A stretch of DNA of 64,000 nt from Phascolarctobacterium_A sp034086985 (GCA_034086985.1 JAXDZG010000021.1:62001-126000), one strand, 5' to 3'; counted from the stretch's first letter, positions 24,907 through 33,839 are shown. Made by a program: numbers and translations. The notes: generated by a model not told the origin, from the letters alone.

Positions 24907-27101
24907 TGAGCATTAATCCTGATTTCACTAAAGTTGCCCTTCCTAATCATCCTTCCTGTTCCTATGACGAATGGAAGAAAAATCTGGAAGCAAAAATGGG
25001 CGAAAACTATGACGCCCTGTATGATACTACCTTGGAGCGTATTCCTAAAGAGCCGCTGTACACCAAGGATATTTATGCCAAATGCAATCATTTGGACTTC
25101 ATGAGCGGTATTCCGCCGTTTTTGCGGGGACCCTATTCCACCATGTATGTATTCCGTCCCTGGACAGTACGTCAATACGCAGGCTTCTCCACTGCTGAAG
25201 AGTCCAACGCCTTTTACCGCCGCAATCTAGCAGCAGGCCAAAAAGGTCTGTCCATCGCCTTCGACTTGCCCACGCACCGTGGCTATGACGCTGATAACCC
25301 GCGCGTAGTTGGTGACGTTGGTAAAGCAGGCGTATCCGTTTGCTCCATGCTGGATATGAACATCCTCTTCAGTGGCATTCCTCTGGACCAAATGTCCGTA
25401 TCCATGACCATGAACGGCGCCGTACTGCCGATTTTGGCCTTCTTCATCGTTTCTGGTGAGGAGCAGGGCGTTGATAAATCCATCATGGCCGGTACCATCC
25501 AAAACGACATTCTGAAGGAATTCATGGTACGTAATACCTATATTTATCCTCCGGCTATGTCCATGCGTATCATTGGCGATATTTTCGAATATACTACCAA
25601 ATACATGCCCAAATTCAACAGTATTTCCATTTCCGGCTACCACATTCAAGAATGCGGTGCTACCTGCGACCTGGAGCTGGGCTATACTCTGGCCGACGGC
25701 ATGGAATACATTCGTACCGGTGAAGCTGCAGGCCTGCCTGTGGATGCTTTCGCAAAGCGTCTGTCCTTCTTCTGGGATATGGGCAAAAACTACTTCATGG
25801 AAGTGGCCAAGATGCGTGCTGCTCGCGTACTGTGGGCTAAAATTCTTAAGAGCTTCGGCGCTAAGAATCCTAAATCCATGGCACTGCGTACCCATAGCCA
25901 AACCTCCGGCTGGTCCCTCACCGAGCAGGACCCCTTCAACAATATTTCCCGTACCTGTATGGAAGCAATGTCCGCAGCACTGGGTCACACCCAATCCCTG
26001 CACACCAACGCACTGGACGAAGCAATCGCATTGCCCACCGACTTCTCCGCACGCTTGGCGCGTAATACTCAGCTGTACATTCAGGATGAAACCAAGGTTT
26101 GCAAGATTATCGATCCGTGGGGCGGCTCTTACTATGTAGAGTACCTGACCAACGAAATTATTCGTCGTGCCTGGGCTCACATTCAAGAGGTTGAGGCTCT
26201 GGGCGGTATGGCTAAGGCTATTGCCACCGGTCTGCCTAAGATGCGTATCGAAGAGTGCGCTGCTCGTCGTCAAGCTAATATCGACAGCGGTAAGGAAACC
26301 ATCGTTGGCCTGAACAAGTACCGTCTGGCTAAGGAAGACCCGCTGAACGTATTGTCCATCGATAACACTGCTGTACGCAACGCGCAGATTAAGCGTCTGG
26401 AAAAACTGAGAGCAGAGCGTGATGGCGAAAAGGTTAAAGCCGATTTGGCTGCTATTACCCGCGCCGCTGAGTCCCGCGATAACGGCAACCTTCTGGAGAT
26501 GGCTGTACAAGCCGCTCGCGACCGTGCATCCCTAGGCGAAATTTCCGATGCAGTAGAAAAAGTGTCCGGTCGCTTCAATGCCGTTATTCACACTGTATCT
26601 GGCGTATACTCCAGTGAATTCAGCGGCAATGACGATATGGAAAAGGCTAACAAGCTGGCTAACGAGTTTGAACAGCTGGAAGGCCGTCGTCCGCGTATTT
26701 TCCTGGCTAAGATGGGTCAGGATGGTCATGACCGTGGCCAAAAGGTTTTGGCAACCTCCTTTGCAGATATGGGCTGGACCGTCGATGTTGGTCCTCTGTT
26801 CCAAACTCCTGAGGAATCAGCACAAGACGCAGTGGATAACGACGTTGATATGGTTGGCTTCTCCTCCTTGGCTGCAGGTCACAAGACCTTGCTGCCGGCT
26901 TTGGTGGAAGAGCTTGCTAAGCGTGGTCGTGAGGACATCATGGTCTGCATCGGCGGCGTAATTCCGGCTCAGGATTACGATTATCTGTACGAGCATGGTG
27001 CTGCAGGCATCTTTGGCCCTGGCACCAATATTCCTAAATGCTGCATCCAGCTGCTGCAAATGCTGGTGGACCGTGCTAAACAAGAGCATGCCGATGAGTG
27101 A
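24906..27101 (+). CDS. mutB: Methylmalonyl-CoA mutase large (alpha) subunit
   Basis: The catalytic subunit, interconverting succinyl-CoA and (R)-methylmalonyl-CoA with adenosylcobalamin; 731 residues. Substrate-site residues are visible in RPWTVRQYAGFSTAEESN (the specificity tyrosine) and in SMRIIGDIFEYTT (the CoA-carboxylate arginine). The C-terminal B12 domain has the ligand motif DGHDRG (D606, H608, G611) and downstream GGVIPAQD. It is followed by meaB after 15 bases. This is the bacterial heterodimeric type, in contrast to the split mutase at 43202. Confidence 0.97.
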   Translation: MSINPDFTKVALPNHPSCSYDEWKKNLEAKMGENYDALYDTTLERIPKEPLYTKDIYAKCNHLDFMSGIPPFLRGPYSTMYVFRPWTVRQYAGFSTAEESNAFYRRNLAAGQKGLSIAFDLPTHRGYDADNPRVVGDVGKAGVSVCSMLDMNILFSGIPLDQMSVSMTMNGAVLPILAFFIVSGEEQGVDKSIMAGTIQNDILKEFMVRNTYIYPPAMSMRIIGDIFEYTTKYMPKFNSISISGYHIQECGATCDLELGYTLADGMEYIRTGEAAGLPVDAFAKRLSFFWDMGKNYFMEVAKMRAARVLWAKILKSFGAKNPKSMALRTHSQTSGWSLTEQDPFNNISRTCMEAMSAALGHTQSLHTNALDEAIALPTDFSARLARNTQLYIQDETKVCKIIDPWGGSYYVEYLTNEIIRRAWAHIQEVEALGGMAKAIATGLPKMRIEECAARRQANIDSGKETIVGLNKYRLAKEDPLNVLSIDNTAVRNAQIKRLEKLRAERDGEKVKADLAAITRAAESRDNGNLLEMAVQAARDRASLGEISDAVEKVSGRFNAVIHTVSGVYSSEFSGNDDMEKANKLANEFEQLEGRRPRIFLAKMGQDGHDRGQKVLATSFADMGWTVDVGPLFQTPEESAQDAVDNDVDMVGFSSLAAGHKTLLPALVEELAKRGREDIMVCIGGVIPAQDYDYLYEHGAAGIFGPGTNIPKCCIQLLQMLVDRAKQEHADE

Positions 27102-27116
27102 ACTGAGGTGAGATAA

Positions 27117-28295
27117 ATGCCTGAAACTGGTGAAAAAGATATACGTCCTAGTTGGGTACCCCTGAAAAAAGATCCCAATTTTGCCTGCTCGGTTATGGGC
27201 GGCATAGACAGCAATGTAAATGCTGTTTCGGAGGAGAAGTATACTCCAGCTGTAAATGCGAAGCGGTTCCCGCTGCGCAAGCGCTTGAGCGCTGAAGAGC
27301 TGGTTCAAGGAGTCAGTGCAGGCGATCGCAAGATCCTCTCCCAGGCTATTACTCTGATTGAAAGTAATGCTCCACGGGATTTTGATAAAGCCCAACGGGT
27401 GCTGCAGGCCCTGTTGCCCTATACGGGCAAGGCCCTGCGCATTGGCATTAGCGGTGTGCCCGGCGCTGGCAAAAGTACCTTTATTGAGGCCTTTGGCCAA
27501 ATGCTGTGCCGTCAGGGCTACAAGGTAGCCGTGCTGGCGGTGGATCCGACAAGCTCCATCACTGGCGGCTCTATCCTGGGTGACAAAACCCGCATGCAAA
27601 TGCTGTCCCGTGAGCCCAACTGCTTCATTCGTCCGTCTCCGGCCAAGGGAACCTTGGGCGGCGTGGCCCGTAAGAGTCGTGAAACTATGCTGTTGTGTGA
27701 AGCGGCTGGCTGCGACGTAATTTTGGTGGAAACGGTGGGTGTAGGCCAGAGCGAAATTACCGTGCGCTCCATGGTGGATTTCTTTATGCTGGTAGTGCTC
27801 ACAGGTGCCGGCGATGATTTGCAGGGCATCAAAAAGGGCATCATGGAGGTTGCCGATGCCATTGTGGTTAACAAGGCGGATGGCGACAATTTGCCCAAGG
27901 CTATCGTTACTCAGGGCGAGTATGAGCGCATGATTGAGTTCATTCGTCCTGCAACAGATGGCTGGAAGACGCATGCGTACAGGTGCTCAGCCCTTACCAA
28001 GGAGGGTCTCGTCGAGCTGTGGGCTGTCATGCGCAAGTTTGAAAAGGTTACTAAGGAGTCAGGTGCCTTTTTCAATCGGCGCAAGTCCCAAACCCTGTCC
28101 TGGGTTAACAGCATGATTGATGAGCATTTGCATAATCTCTTCTTTGAGGACCCCATGATTAAGGGACGCTTGCCCGCTGTTATGGAGGCTGCTGTGAATG
28201 GTGTTGTATCACCCAGCCAAGCTGTAACGGAGCTTATACGTGCCTTTGACATGGATCGAGCGGCAGCTAAGCATTACAATCAGATTAATAGATAG
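27117..28295 (+). CDS. meaB: MeaB-type GTPase, mutase chaperone (long form)
   Basis: A G3E-family P-loop GTPase that gates cofactor loading and protects methylmalonyl-CoA mutase. 392 residues. Motifs are Walker A GVPGAGKS (113-120), AVDPTSSITGGSILGDKTRM, ETVGVGQSE and base-specificity NKAD. It carries about 60 extra N-terminal residues compared with the second MeaB in this window (312 residues): a charged segment DIRPSWVPLKKDPNFACSVMGG of unknown purpose. GAGGTGAG lies before ATG 27117. It completes the mutA-mutB-meaB operon. Confidence 0.94.
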   Translation: MPETGEKDIRPSWVPLKKDPNFACSVMGGIDSNVNAVSEEKYTPAVNAKRFPLRKRLSAEELVQGVSAGDRKILSQAITLIESNAPRDFDKAQRVLQALLPYTGKALRIGISGVPGAGKSTFIEAFGQMLCRQGYKVAVLAVDPTSSITGGSILGDKTRMQMLSREPNCFIRPSPAKGTLGGVARKSRETMLLCEAAGCDVILVETVGVGQSEITVRSMVDFFMLVVLTGAGDDLQGIKKGIMEVADAIVVNKADGDNLPKAIVTQGEYERMIEFIRPATDGWKTHAYRCSALTKEGLVELWAVMRKFEKVTKESGAFFNRRKSQTLSWVNSMIDEHLHNLFFEDPMIKGRLPAVMEAAVNGVVSPSQAVTELIRAFDMDRAAAKHYNQINR

Positions 28296-28309
28296 ATTAA
28301 TTTCTAAGG

Positions 28310-28346
28310 AAAAGTGGTGGCAAGCAAAGGCTTCTGCCACTTTTCT
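28310..28346 (+). terminator. Terminator of the mutAB-meaB operon
   Basis: AAAAGTGG (28310-28317) pairs with CCACTTTT (28337-28344), with additional internal pairing. Confidence 0.75.
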
Positions 28347-28405
28347 CTATGCTTATTAGGAGAAAATCTTACTAAAAATTTTTCTATATTTTTCTCTTAA
28401 AAGCC

Positions 28406-28434
28406 TTGACATTCTTAATAAGAATGAGTATAAT
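28406..28434 (+). promoter_or_regulatory. Promoter of the second cobalamin riboswitch
   Basis: Consensus TTGACA (28406-28411), 17-base spacer, consensus TATAAT (28429-28434). Confidence 0.9.
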
Positions 28435-28456
28435 TAGAGCATCAAATCAATATTTC

Positions 28457-28537
28457 GTATGAAGAGCTAACTGGTGCAAATCCACACGGTCCCGCCGCTG
28501 TAACAGATTTATCTGGAGTCAGCAAAGCAATTCATAC
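28457..28537 (+). promoter_or_regulatory. Compact cobalamin riboswitch
   Basis: GTATGAA (28457-28463) pairs with TTCATAC (28531-28537). Between them are GGTGCAAATCC, CACGGTCCCGCCGCTGTAAC (B12 box) and GGAGTCAG. The whole aptamer is only about 80 bases, lacking the GGGAAGGC peripheral region of the first copy, so it is a short (class II or AdoCbl-variant like) form. No coding region follows before its terminator. Confidence 0.85.
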
Positions 28538-28627
28538 AAGCATATGCTTGACCTGCGGGCGACAGGAGAGATGTTAACAGATAAGGTGCTGTTTATGTGA
28601 GAGTGGCAGCTTCCTTGGATGCGCGCA

Positions 28628-28777
28628 TTAAACCGCTTCTGCATGCAGGGGCGGTTTTTTAATCGACTTAGCAAGCAGGGCGAAATATTGATTGACCAAA
28701 TTCCTTTGGAACATAAGCAAACTGGACATTTGCTTTTGCATATCATCAATATGCCGTTCAAAAGAAATCAGATACTC
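28628..28777 (-). pseudogene. Possible gene remnant on the minus strand
   Basis: The minus strand has 49 codons without a stop that read like real protein: SFERHIDDMQKQMSSLLM then FQRNLVNQYFALLAKSIKKP, an amphipathic helical stretch. A GGGAGGAGAAGG sits upstream, but there is no ATG, GTG or TTG at the right place and a TAG precedes the segment. It may be the tail of a lost regulator. It overlaps the plus-strand terminator. The rest of 28296-29096 holds only riboswitch, terminators and promoter. Confidence 0.3.
28631..28660 (+). terminator. Terminator of the compact riboswitch transcript
   Basis: AACCGC (28631) pairs with GCGGTT (28651), continued by the palindromic CTGCATGCAG inside, then T. 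This gives an RNA of about 220 bases from the promoter at 28406. Confidence 0.85.
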
Positions 28778-28837
28778 CTAATCCTTCTCCTCCCTAGATG
28801 TTAGCTGTTACAGGGGTGTGGCATGCTAAACGAATAA

Positions 28838-28871
28838 AAAAGCCGCCGTTAGCTGGGCGGTTTTTTTATTT
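28838..28871 (+). terminator. Terminator before the XRE gene
   Basis: GCCGCC pairs with GGGCGG around a 7-base loop, flanked by A and T runs, so it can act on both strands. Confidence 0.8.
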
Positions 28872-28985
28872 TCAAAAGTATTAATAACTTGATAATTGGT
28901 AGTGTTTATAAATATAAAACAGTAGCTTTTACCTATAGTACAATATTAGCAAGCTTAAAAAGTAAAAATTTTACCTAAGTAAATC

Positions 28986-29015
28986 TTGCCGGGGGGGGTA
29001 CAACTGTGGTATAAT
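28986..29015 (+). promoter_or_regulatory. XRE-gene promoter with a G8 tract in the spacer
   Basis: TTGCCG (28986-28991) and an extended -10 TGGTATAAT (TATAAT at 29010-29015) have an 18-base spacer that begins in a run of eight G (28991-28998). A one-base loss would give the ideal 17. Upstream, AAGTAAAA-A-TTTTACCT near 28959-28975 is a near-palindrome that could be an operator. Confidence 0.65.
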
Positions 29016-29096
29016 ATTAACGTACCTTATAATATAATAACAGGGGCAAGCAATGCTAAGCTCTATGTTTTATAACTTAGGACGGAGGGTGCTTTG

Positions 29097-29408
29097 ATGA
29101 CTGACAGAATAAAAACTATTGGCAACAAAATCAGGCTGATGCGGGTTAGCAAGGGTCTGTCCCAACAAAGCCTGGCTAAGGAGATAGGTATTACCCAAGC
29201 TCACTTTAGTAATATTGAAAATGGTCGCTGCAATGCCACCATTGATGTGCTGCTGCGTTTGCACGATTCACTGGGGACTCCCATGGCAGCTTTTTTCGAA
29301 GAAATTGATGAGCAGGACGGTACTGTGCTGGCAAAAAAGGATAAAAACAGCGGTATTGATGTGGATGATCTTTTGGCGGTGCTCCAGCTTCTTAAAAAAG
29401 CAAAATAA
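29097..29408 (+). CDS. XRE-family helix-turn-helix regulator
   Basis: A 103-residue DNA-binding protein. The N-terminal HTH runs from IGNKIRLMRVSKGLSQQSLAKEIGITQAHFSNIENGRCNATIDVLLRLHDSLGTPMAAFFEE. The C-terminal 30 residues (DGTVLAKKDKNSGIDVDDLLAVLQLLKKAK) are probably a dimerisation helix. ATG 29097 (after GGAGGG) is preferred over the adjacent TTG 29094. The gene stands alone between two terminators, and its targets are unknown. Its promoter may be phase-variable. Confidence 0.88.
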   Translation: MTDRIKTIGNKIRLMRVSKGLSQQSLAKEIGITQAHFSNIENGRCNATIDVLLRLHDSLGTPMAAFFEEIDEQDGTVLAKKDKNSGIDVDDLLAVLQLLKKAK

Positions 29409-29431
29409 AAAGCAAGATACGTGACCTTTGC

Positions 29432-29464
29432 AACCGCTTCCGCTCTAACCGCAGAAGCGGTTTT
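29432..29464 (+). terminator. Terminator after the XRE gene
   Basis: AACCGCTTC (29432-29440) pairs with GAAGCGGTT (29454-29462) plus T run. Confidence 0.8.
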
Positions 29465-29485
29465 ACTGATTTTAGCATAAAACTG

Positions 29486-29514
29486 TTGACACTGAGCGCT
29501 GAACTTGCTAAGAT
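29486..29514 (+). promoter_or_regulatory. valS promoter
   Basis: TTGACA (29486-29491), 17-base spacer, TAAGAT (29509-29514). Confidence 0.8.
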
Positions 29515-29539
29515 ATAGTGTATACAAATTTATATCCCA

Positions 29540-29791
29540 AAGGCAAGGAACGGAAGGGCTTTGACCGGTAGATGCTTAAGAGAGGCAGCGGTTGGTGCAA
29601 GCTGCGTGCATCGGTGTGAAGGCTGTAGTCCGGGAGCCGCTTTGCTGAACCAGCTTATCAAGGGCTTTAGTAGGCAAGGTCGTCCGCACACGTTACGTGC
29701 TTCGAGTGCTCTGCGCCCTGCGCGCGGGGAAGATAGGTGGTACCACGATAATTATGCGTCCTGTTCATGAAGAACAGGGCTTTTTATTTTT
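29540..29791 (+). promoter_or_regulatory. T-box leader of valS
   Basis: Stem I shows the AG-bulge/GNUG type elements (AAGAGAGGCAGCGGTTGGTGCAAGC near 29578). The antiterminator carries the T-box TGGTACCACG near 29738, whose variable T pairs with the A discriminator of tRNA-Val. A terminator CCTGTTC/GAACAGG (29760-29778) plus T run precedes the valS ribosome site. Uncharged tRNA-Val should promote read-through. The exact specifier codon was not fixed by eye. This leader fills the 400-base gap before valS. Confidence 0.9.
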
Positions 29792-29805
29792 AAGGAGGAT
29801 TGTAA

Positions 29806-32460
29806 ATGAGCGAGGAACATAATATTCCTAAGGTGTATGACCCTGCTTCCGTAGAGAAGAAATGGTATGAGTTCTGGGAAAAAAATCGTTATTTTCATGC
29901 TGAGGTAGAGGAAGGTAATAAGGCGTTTAGCATTGTTATTCCCCCTCCGAATATCACTGGCCAGCTGCACATGGGCCATGCTTTGGATAATACCCTGCAG
30001 GATATTTTGATTCGTTGGCATCGTATGATGGGTCACAATACACTGTGGATGCCCGGCTATGACCACGCAGGCCTGGCTACCCAAATTAAGGTAGAGGAAG
30101 TAATTAAAAAGGAAGAGGGCAAGACCCGTTATGATCTGGGCCGCGAGGAGTTCCTTGAGCGCGTTTGGGCTTGGAAGGAGCAATATGGCGACCGCATAAT
30201 CAACCAGCTGAAGCATTTGGGCGTTTCCTGCGACTGGGAGCGCAAGCGCTTCACCATGGACGAGGGCTGCTCCAAGGCTGTACGCGAGGTTTTCTGCACC
30301 CTGTTTGAAAAGGGCTTGATTTATAAGGGCACTCGCATCACCAACTGGTGCGTAAACTGTAACACTGCTCTGTCCGATATCGAGGTTGAGCACAAGGATG
30401 ATCCTGGCCATCTGTGGTATTTCCGTTATCCCGTTGTGGAGGAAGAGGGTACCTATCTGACCATCGCCACCACTCGTCCTGAAACCATTCCTGGCGATAC
30501 TGCTGTAGCAGTAAACCCTGCTGACCCTCGCTACGGTCATTTGGTTGGCAAGCATCTGACCCTGCCCGCCAACGGTCGCATTATTCCCATCATCGCTGAT
30601 AGCTATGTTGATTTGGAATTTGGTACCGGCGCTGTTAAAATCACTCCGTCCCACGACCCCAATGACTATGAGATGGGCATTCGTCATAACCTGCCCAGTG
30701 TAGTTGTTATTGGCATGGATGGCAAGATGACTGCGGAAGCAGGCAAATATGAGGGCCAAACCCGCGAGGAATGCCGCAAGAACATCGTGGCTGATTTGGA
30801 AGCCGGCGGTTACCTTGTTAAAATCGAAGACCATGCCCATGCTGTTGGCCACTGCCAACGCTGCGGCTGCATCGTAGAGCCTCTGGTATCCACCCAATGG
30901 TTCGTAAAAATGGAGCCCCTTGTAAAGGCTGCTGTGGACTGCGTCAACGACGGTCGTACCCAATTCGTACCGGAGCGCTTCACCAAGACCTATACCGGCT
31001 GGATGGATAATATCCGTGACTGGTGTATTTCCCGCCAGATCTGGTGGGGTCACCGCATTCCCGTTTGGTACTGTGATGACTGCGGCGAAATGCACGCTAG
31101 CCGTACCGATTTGACTGCTTGCCCCAAATGCGGCAGCACTAATATTCATCAAGATGAGGACGCACTGGATACCTGGTTCAGCTCCGCTCTGTGGCCCTTC
31201 TCCACTATGGGTTGGCCTGATAAGACCCCGCTGCTGAAACAATTCTATCCTACCAGCGTACTTGTAACTGGCTACGACATCATCTTCTTCTGGGTAGCAC
31301 GTATGCTGATTATGGGCATGGAATTCATGCAGGATATTCCCTTTGAGAAGGTCTTCATTCATGGCCTGGTACGCGATAGCTTGGGTCGCAAGATGTCTAA
31401 ATCCTTGGGTAATGGTATCGACCCCTTGGAGGTTATTGATAAATACGGCGCTGATACCCTGCGCTTCATGCTGATCACCGGCAACACTCCGGGCAACGAT
31501 ATGCGCTTTTATTGGGAGCGCGTAGAAGCAACCAGAAACTTTGCCAATAAGATTTGGAATGCTTCCCGCTTTGCCCTGATGAATATTGAAGGCTATGATG
31601 CTAACGCCAAGCTGGCTCCCTATACTCTGGCCGATAAATGGATTCTGTCCCGCCTGCAACACACTGCCAAGGGCGTTACCGAAATGCTGGAGAAATTCGA
31701 GCTGGGCGAAGCCGGTCGCATGATTTACGACTTCATCTGGGGCGAGGTTTGCGACTGGTATATCGAGCTTGCTAAACCCCGTCTGTACAATAAAGATAAC
31801 GCTGAAGAGCGCGCTACGGCACAGCATGTGCTGGCCAAGGTGCTCACCAGCGCTATGCAGCTCCTGCATCCCTATATGCCCTTCATTACCGAGGAAATTT
31901 ACCAATGCCTGCCTCACGAAGCAGCCAGCATCATGATTTCCAAGTGGCCTGAGGCTGATCCTGCTTTGATTGATGACGAAGCAGAGCGTCTCATGGGTGC
32001 TATCATGGAGAGCATCAAGGCTGTCCGTAACATGCGTGCAGAGGTTAATGTACCGCCCGGAAAGAAGGTTCCCGCTACCATGTTGGTAGCTACTGACTTG
32101 AAGGCTGGTGTAGAAGCGAATGCTAACTACATCCATCTGATGGGCGGCATCAGCGAGCTGACTGTACTGGACGACAGCGCTGCTAAGCCTGAAAACGCTA
32201 TGGCTGCTGTAGTTTCCGGTATCGAGGTATATCTGCCCCTGGCAGGCCTCATAGACGTGGAAAAGGAAACTGCCCGTTTGAACAAGGAATTGGCTGCTAT
32301 TGACAAGGAGCTGAGCCGCGTAGAGGGCAAGCTGGGCAATGCAGGCTTCCTTGCTAAAGCTCCCGAAGCTGTTATTGTGAAGGAAAAGGCTAAGGCTGAA
32401 GAGCTCAACGGCAAAAAGACGGCAATTAACGAGCGCTTGGCTTATTTGAAGACTTTGTAA
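29806..32460 (+). CDS. valS: Valyl-tRNA synthetase
   Basis: An 884-residue class I synthetase charging tRNA-Val. The HIGH motif is HMGH in PPNITGQLHMGHAL and the KMSKS motif is GRKMSKSLGNG. The editing domain (TTRPETIPGDTAVAVNP), the zinc-like cysteine pairs (YCDDCGEMH...CPKCG) and the C-terminal coiled coil (about 815-880) typical of ValS are all present. AAGGAGG precedes ATG 29806. Controlled by the T-box upstream. Confidence 0.98.
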   Translation: MSEEHNIPKVYDPASVEKKWYEFWEKNRYFHAEVEEGNKAFSIVIPPPNITGQLHMGHALDNTLQDILIRWHRMMGHNTLWMPGYDHAGLATQIKVEEVIKKEEGKTRYDLGREEFLERVWAWKEQYGDRIINQLKHLGVSCDWERKRFTMDEGCSKAVREVFCTLFEKGLIYKGTRITNWCVNCNTALSDIEVEHKDDPGHLWYFRYPVVEEEGTYLTIATTRPETIPGDTAVAVNPADPRYGHLVGKHLTLPANGRIIPIIADSYVDLEFGTGAVKITPSHDPNDYEMGIRHNLPSVVVIGMDGKMTAEAGKYEGQTREECRKNIVADLEAGGYLVKIEDHAHAVGHCQRCGCIVEPLVSTQWFVKMEPLVKAAVDCVNDGRTQFVPERFTKTYTGWMDNIRDWCISRQIWWGHRIPVWYCDDCGEMHASRTDLTACPKCGSTNIHQDEDALDTWFSSALWPFSTMGWPDKTPLLKQFYPTSVLVTGYDIIFFWVARMLIMGMEFMQDIPFEKVFIHGLVRDSLGRKMSKSLGNGIDPLEVIDKYGADTLRFMLITGNTPGNDMRFYWERVEATRNFANKIWNASRFALMNIEGYDANAKLAPYTLADKWILSRLQHTAKGVTEMLEKFELGEAGRMIYDFIWGEVCDWYIELAKPRLYNKDNAEERATAQHVLAKVLTSAMQLLHPYMPFITEEIYQCLPHEAASIMISKWPEADPALIDDEAERLMGAIMESIKAVRNMRAEVNVPPGKKVPATMLVATDLKAGVEANANYIHLMGGISELTVLDDSAAKPENAMAAVVSGIEVYLPLAGLIDVEKETARLNKELAAIDKELSRVEGKLGNAGFLAKAPEAVIVKEKAKAEELNGKKTAINERLAYLKTL

Positions 32461-32533
32461 TTTTGTAGGAAATTCCTCCCCGCTTTGGGGAGGCTTTCCT
32501 ATATTTAGATGGATTTAAAATTTGGAGGCACAT

Positions 32534-33838
32534 ATGAATTACGTTGAAAGCCTTGGCTATCTGGACAGCTTGGGCAAGTTTGGCATCAAGCTGGGCATGG
32601 AGCGCATTGAAGGCCTCCTGAAGGAGCTGGGTAATCCAGAGCAAAAGATAAAGACTGTGCACGTAACCGGCACCAACGGTAAGGGCTCCGTCACCAGCAT
32701 GATTACCAATATTCTTTTGGCTGCCAATTTAAAGGTGGGCAAGTTTACTTCGCCCCATCTGGTGAAGTACAACGAGCGCATTACCTTAAACGGCAAGGAT
32801 ATTAGCGACGAGGATTTTGCTACGGCTATATCCGCTGTAAAGGTGGCTGCCGACAGCATTGTGAAAAAGGGCGTGTGCGAGCAGCCTACCCAGTTTGAAA
32901 TTTTGACCGCTGCTGCCTTTCTCTTTTTCTACCTGAATAAGGTGGATTATGCAGTGATCGAGGTGGGCATGGGTGGCCTGTGGGACTCCACTAATGTGAT
33001 TACACCTGTGGTCAGCGTTATTACTAATGTGGCCTTGGATCACACGGACCGCTGCGGCGCTACCGTGGAGCGTATTGCTATGCAAAAGGCAGGTATTATT
33101 AAGGAGAAGGTGCCGGTGGTTACAGCGGCTGAGGGTAATGAGGCCTTAGGACCCATCATCAGCTTCGCCATGTTTAAGGAAGCGCCGGTGTACCTATATG
33201 GCAAGGCCTTTCGCGGTGAAGAGGTAACTAGCTCCATGGAGGGACAAAAATTTACCCTTTATGCAGGTAATACCTATAGCTCCGAATATGAAATTAAGCT
33301 GCCCGGTGAGCATCAGATTAAGAATACCAGCGTGGCCATTGTGGCTGCTAAGCTGGTGTCCAAGCAGGACGACCGCATTAATGAGCTGGCCCTGCATTTG
33401 GGCGTGGCTAATACCATGTGGCCCGGTCGTTTAGAGCGTATCCATCAGCAGCCCGATATTATTCTGGACGGGGCGCATAATCCCAATGGCGCGGAGGCAT
33501 TGCGCAAGGCGCTGAATAAGTATTATCCGGGCCAGCAGGTACATTTTGTCTTTGGCATGATGGGCGATAAGGATATGAGCGGCGTCATCAAGACATTGAT
33601 TCATGATGATGATGTGGTGTATACGGTGCGTGCGGACCAGGGCTATCGCGCGGCGGAGGCAGCTGATTTGGCGAAGCTGGTAGGGCCCAATGCCATTCCC
33701 GTAGCGGATTTGGCAGAGGCCTATAAGCTGGCCATTGAGGGCGCGGGCACCGATGGCGTGGTGTGCGTGTGCGGCAGCTTGTACCTAGTTGGTGAGTTCA
33801 AGAAAATGCTGCTTGAGCAGCGGAAAAAGCTGAACTAG
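32534..33838 (+). CDS. folC: Folylpolyglutamate / dihydrofolate synthase
   Basis: An ATP-dependent Mur-ligase-like enzyme adding glutamate to folates; 434 residues. Visible are the P-loop VTGTNGKGSVTSM near residue 42, the omega-loop region FTSPHLVKYNERI, EVGMGGLWDSTNVI, the folate-binding DHTDRCGATVERIA and the C-terminal LDGAHNPNGAEAL. ATG 32534, 5 bases after GGAGG, is preferred over TTG 32522. It follows valS by 73 bases, the frequent Firmicutes valS-folC order. Confidence 0.95.
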   Translation: MNYVESLGYLDSLGKFGIKLGMERIEGLLKELGNPEQKIKTVHVTGTNGKGSVTSMITNILLAANLKVGKFTSPHLVKYNERITLNGKDISDEDFATAISAVKVAADSIVKKGVCEQPTQFEILTAAAFLFFYLNKVDYAVIEVGMGGLWDSTNVITPVVSVITNVALDHTDRCGATVERIAMQKAGIIKEKVPVVTAAEGNEALGPIISFAMFKEAPVYLYGKAFRGEEVTSSMEGQKFTLYAGNTYSSEYEIKLPGEHQIKNTSVAIVAAKLVSKQDDRINELALHLGVANTMWPGRLERIHQQPDIILDGAHNPNGAEALRKALNKYYPGQQVHFVFGMMGDKDMSGVIKTLIHDDDVVYTVRADQGYRAAEAADLAKLVGPNAIPVADLAEAYKLAIEGAGTDGVVCVCGSLYLVGEFKKMLLEQRKKLN

Positions 33839-33839
33839 T

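Noticed and set aside
28519..28761. 80-codon minus-strand ORF starting with ATG near the compact riboswitch
   Set aside because: It runs through the riboswitch aptamer and terminator, is Cys/Ser-rich and has no ribosome site. The other minus-strand frame at 28628-28777 looks more protein-like and is listed as a possible remnant.
29561..29770. 69-codon ORF in the valS leader
   Set aside because: It lies entirely within the T-box RNA, whose conserved elements explain the sequence.
29752..32136. 794-codon antisense ORF opposite valS
   Set aside because: It arises from the codon bias of valS, has no recognisable domain and runs into the T-box terminator.
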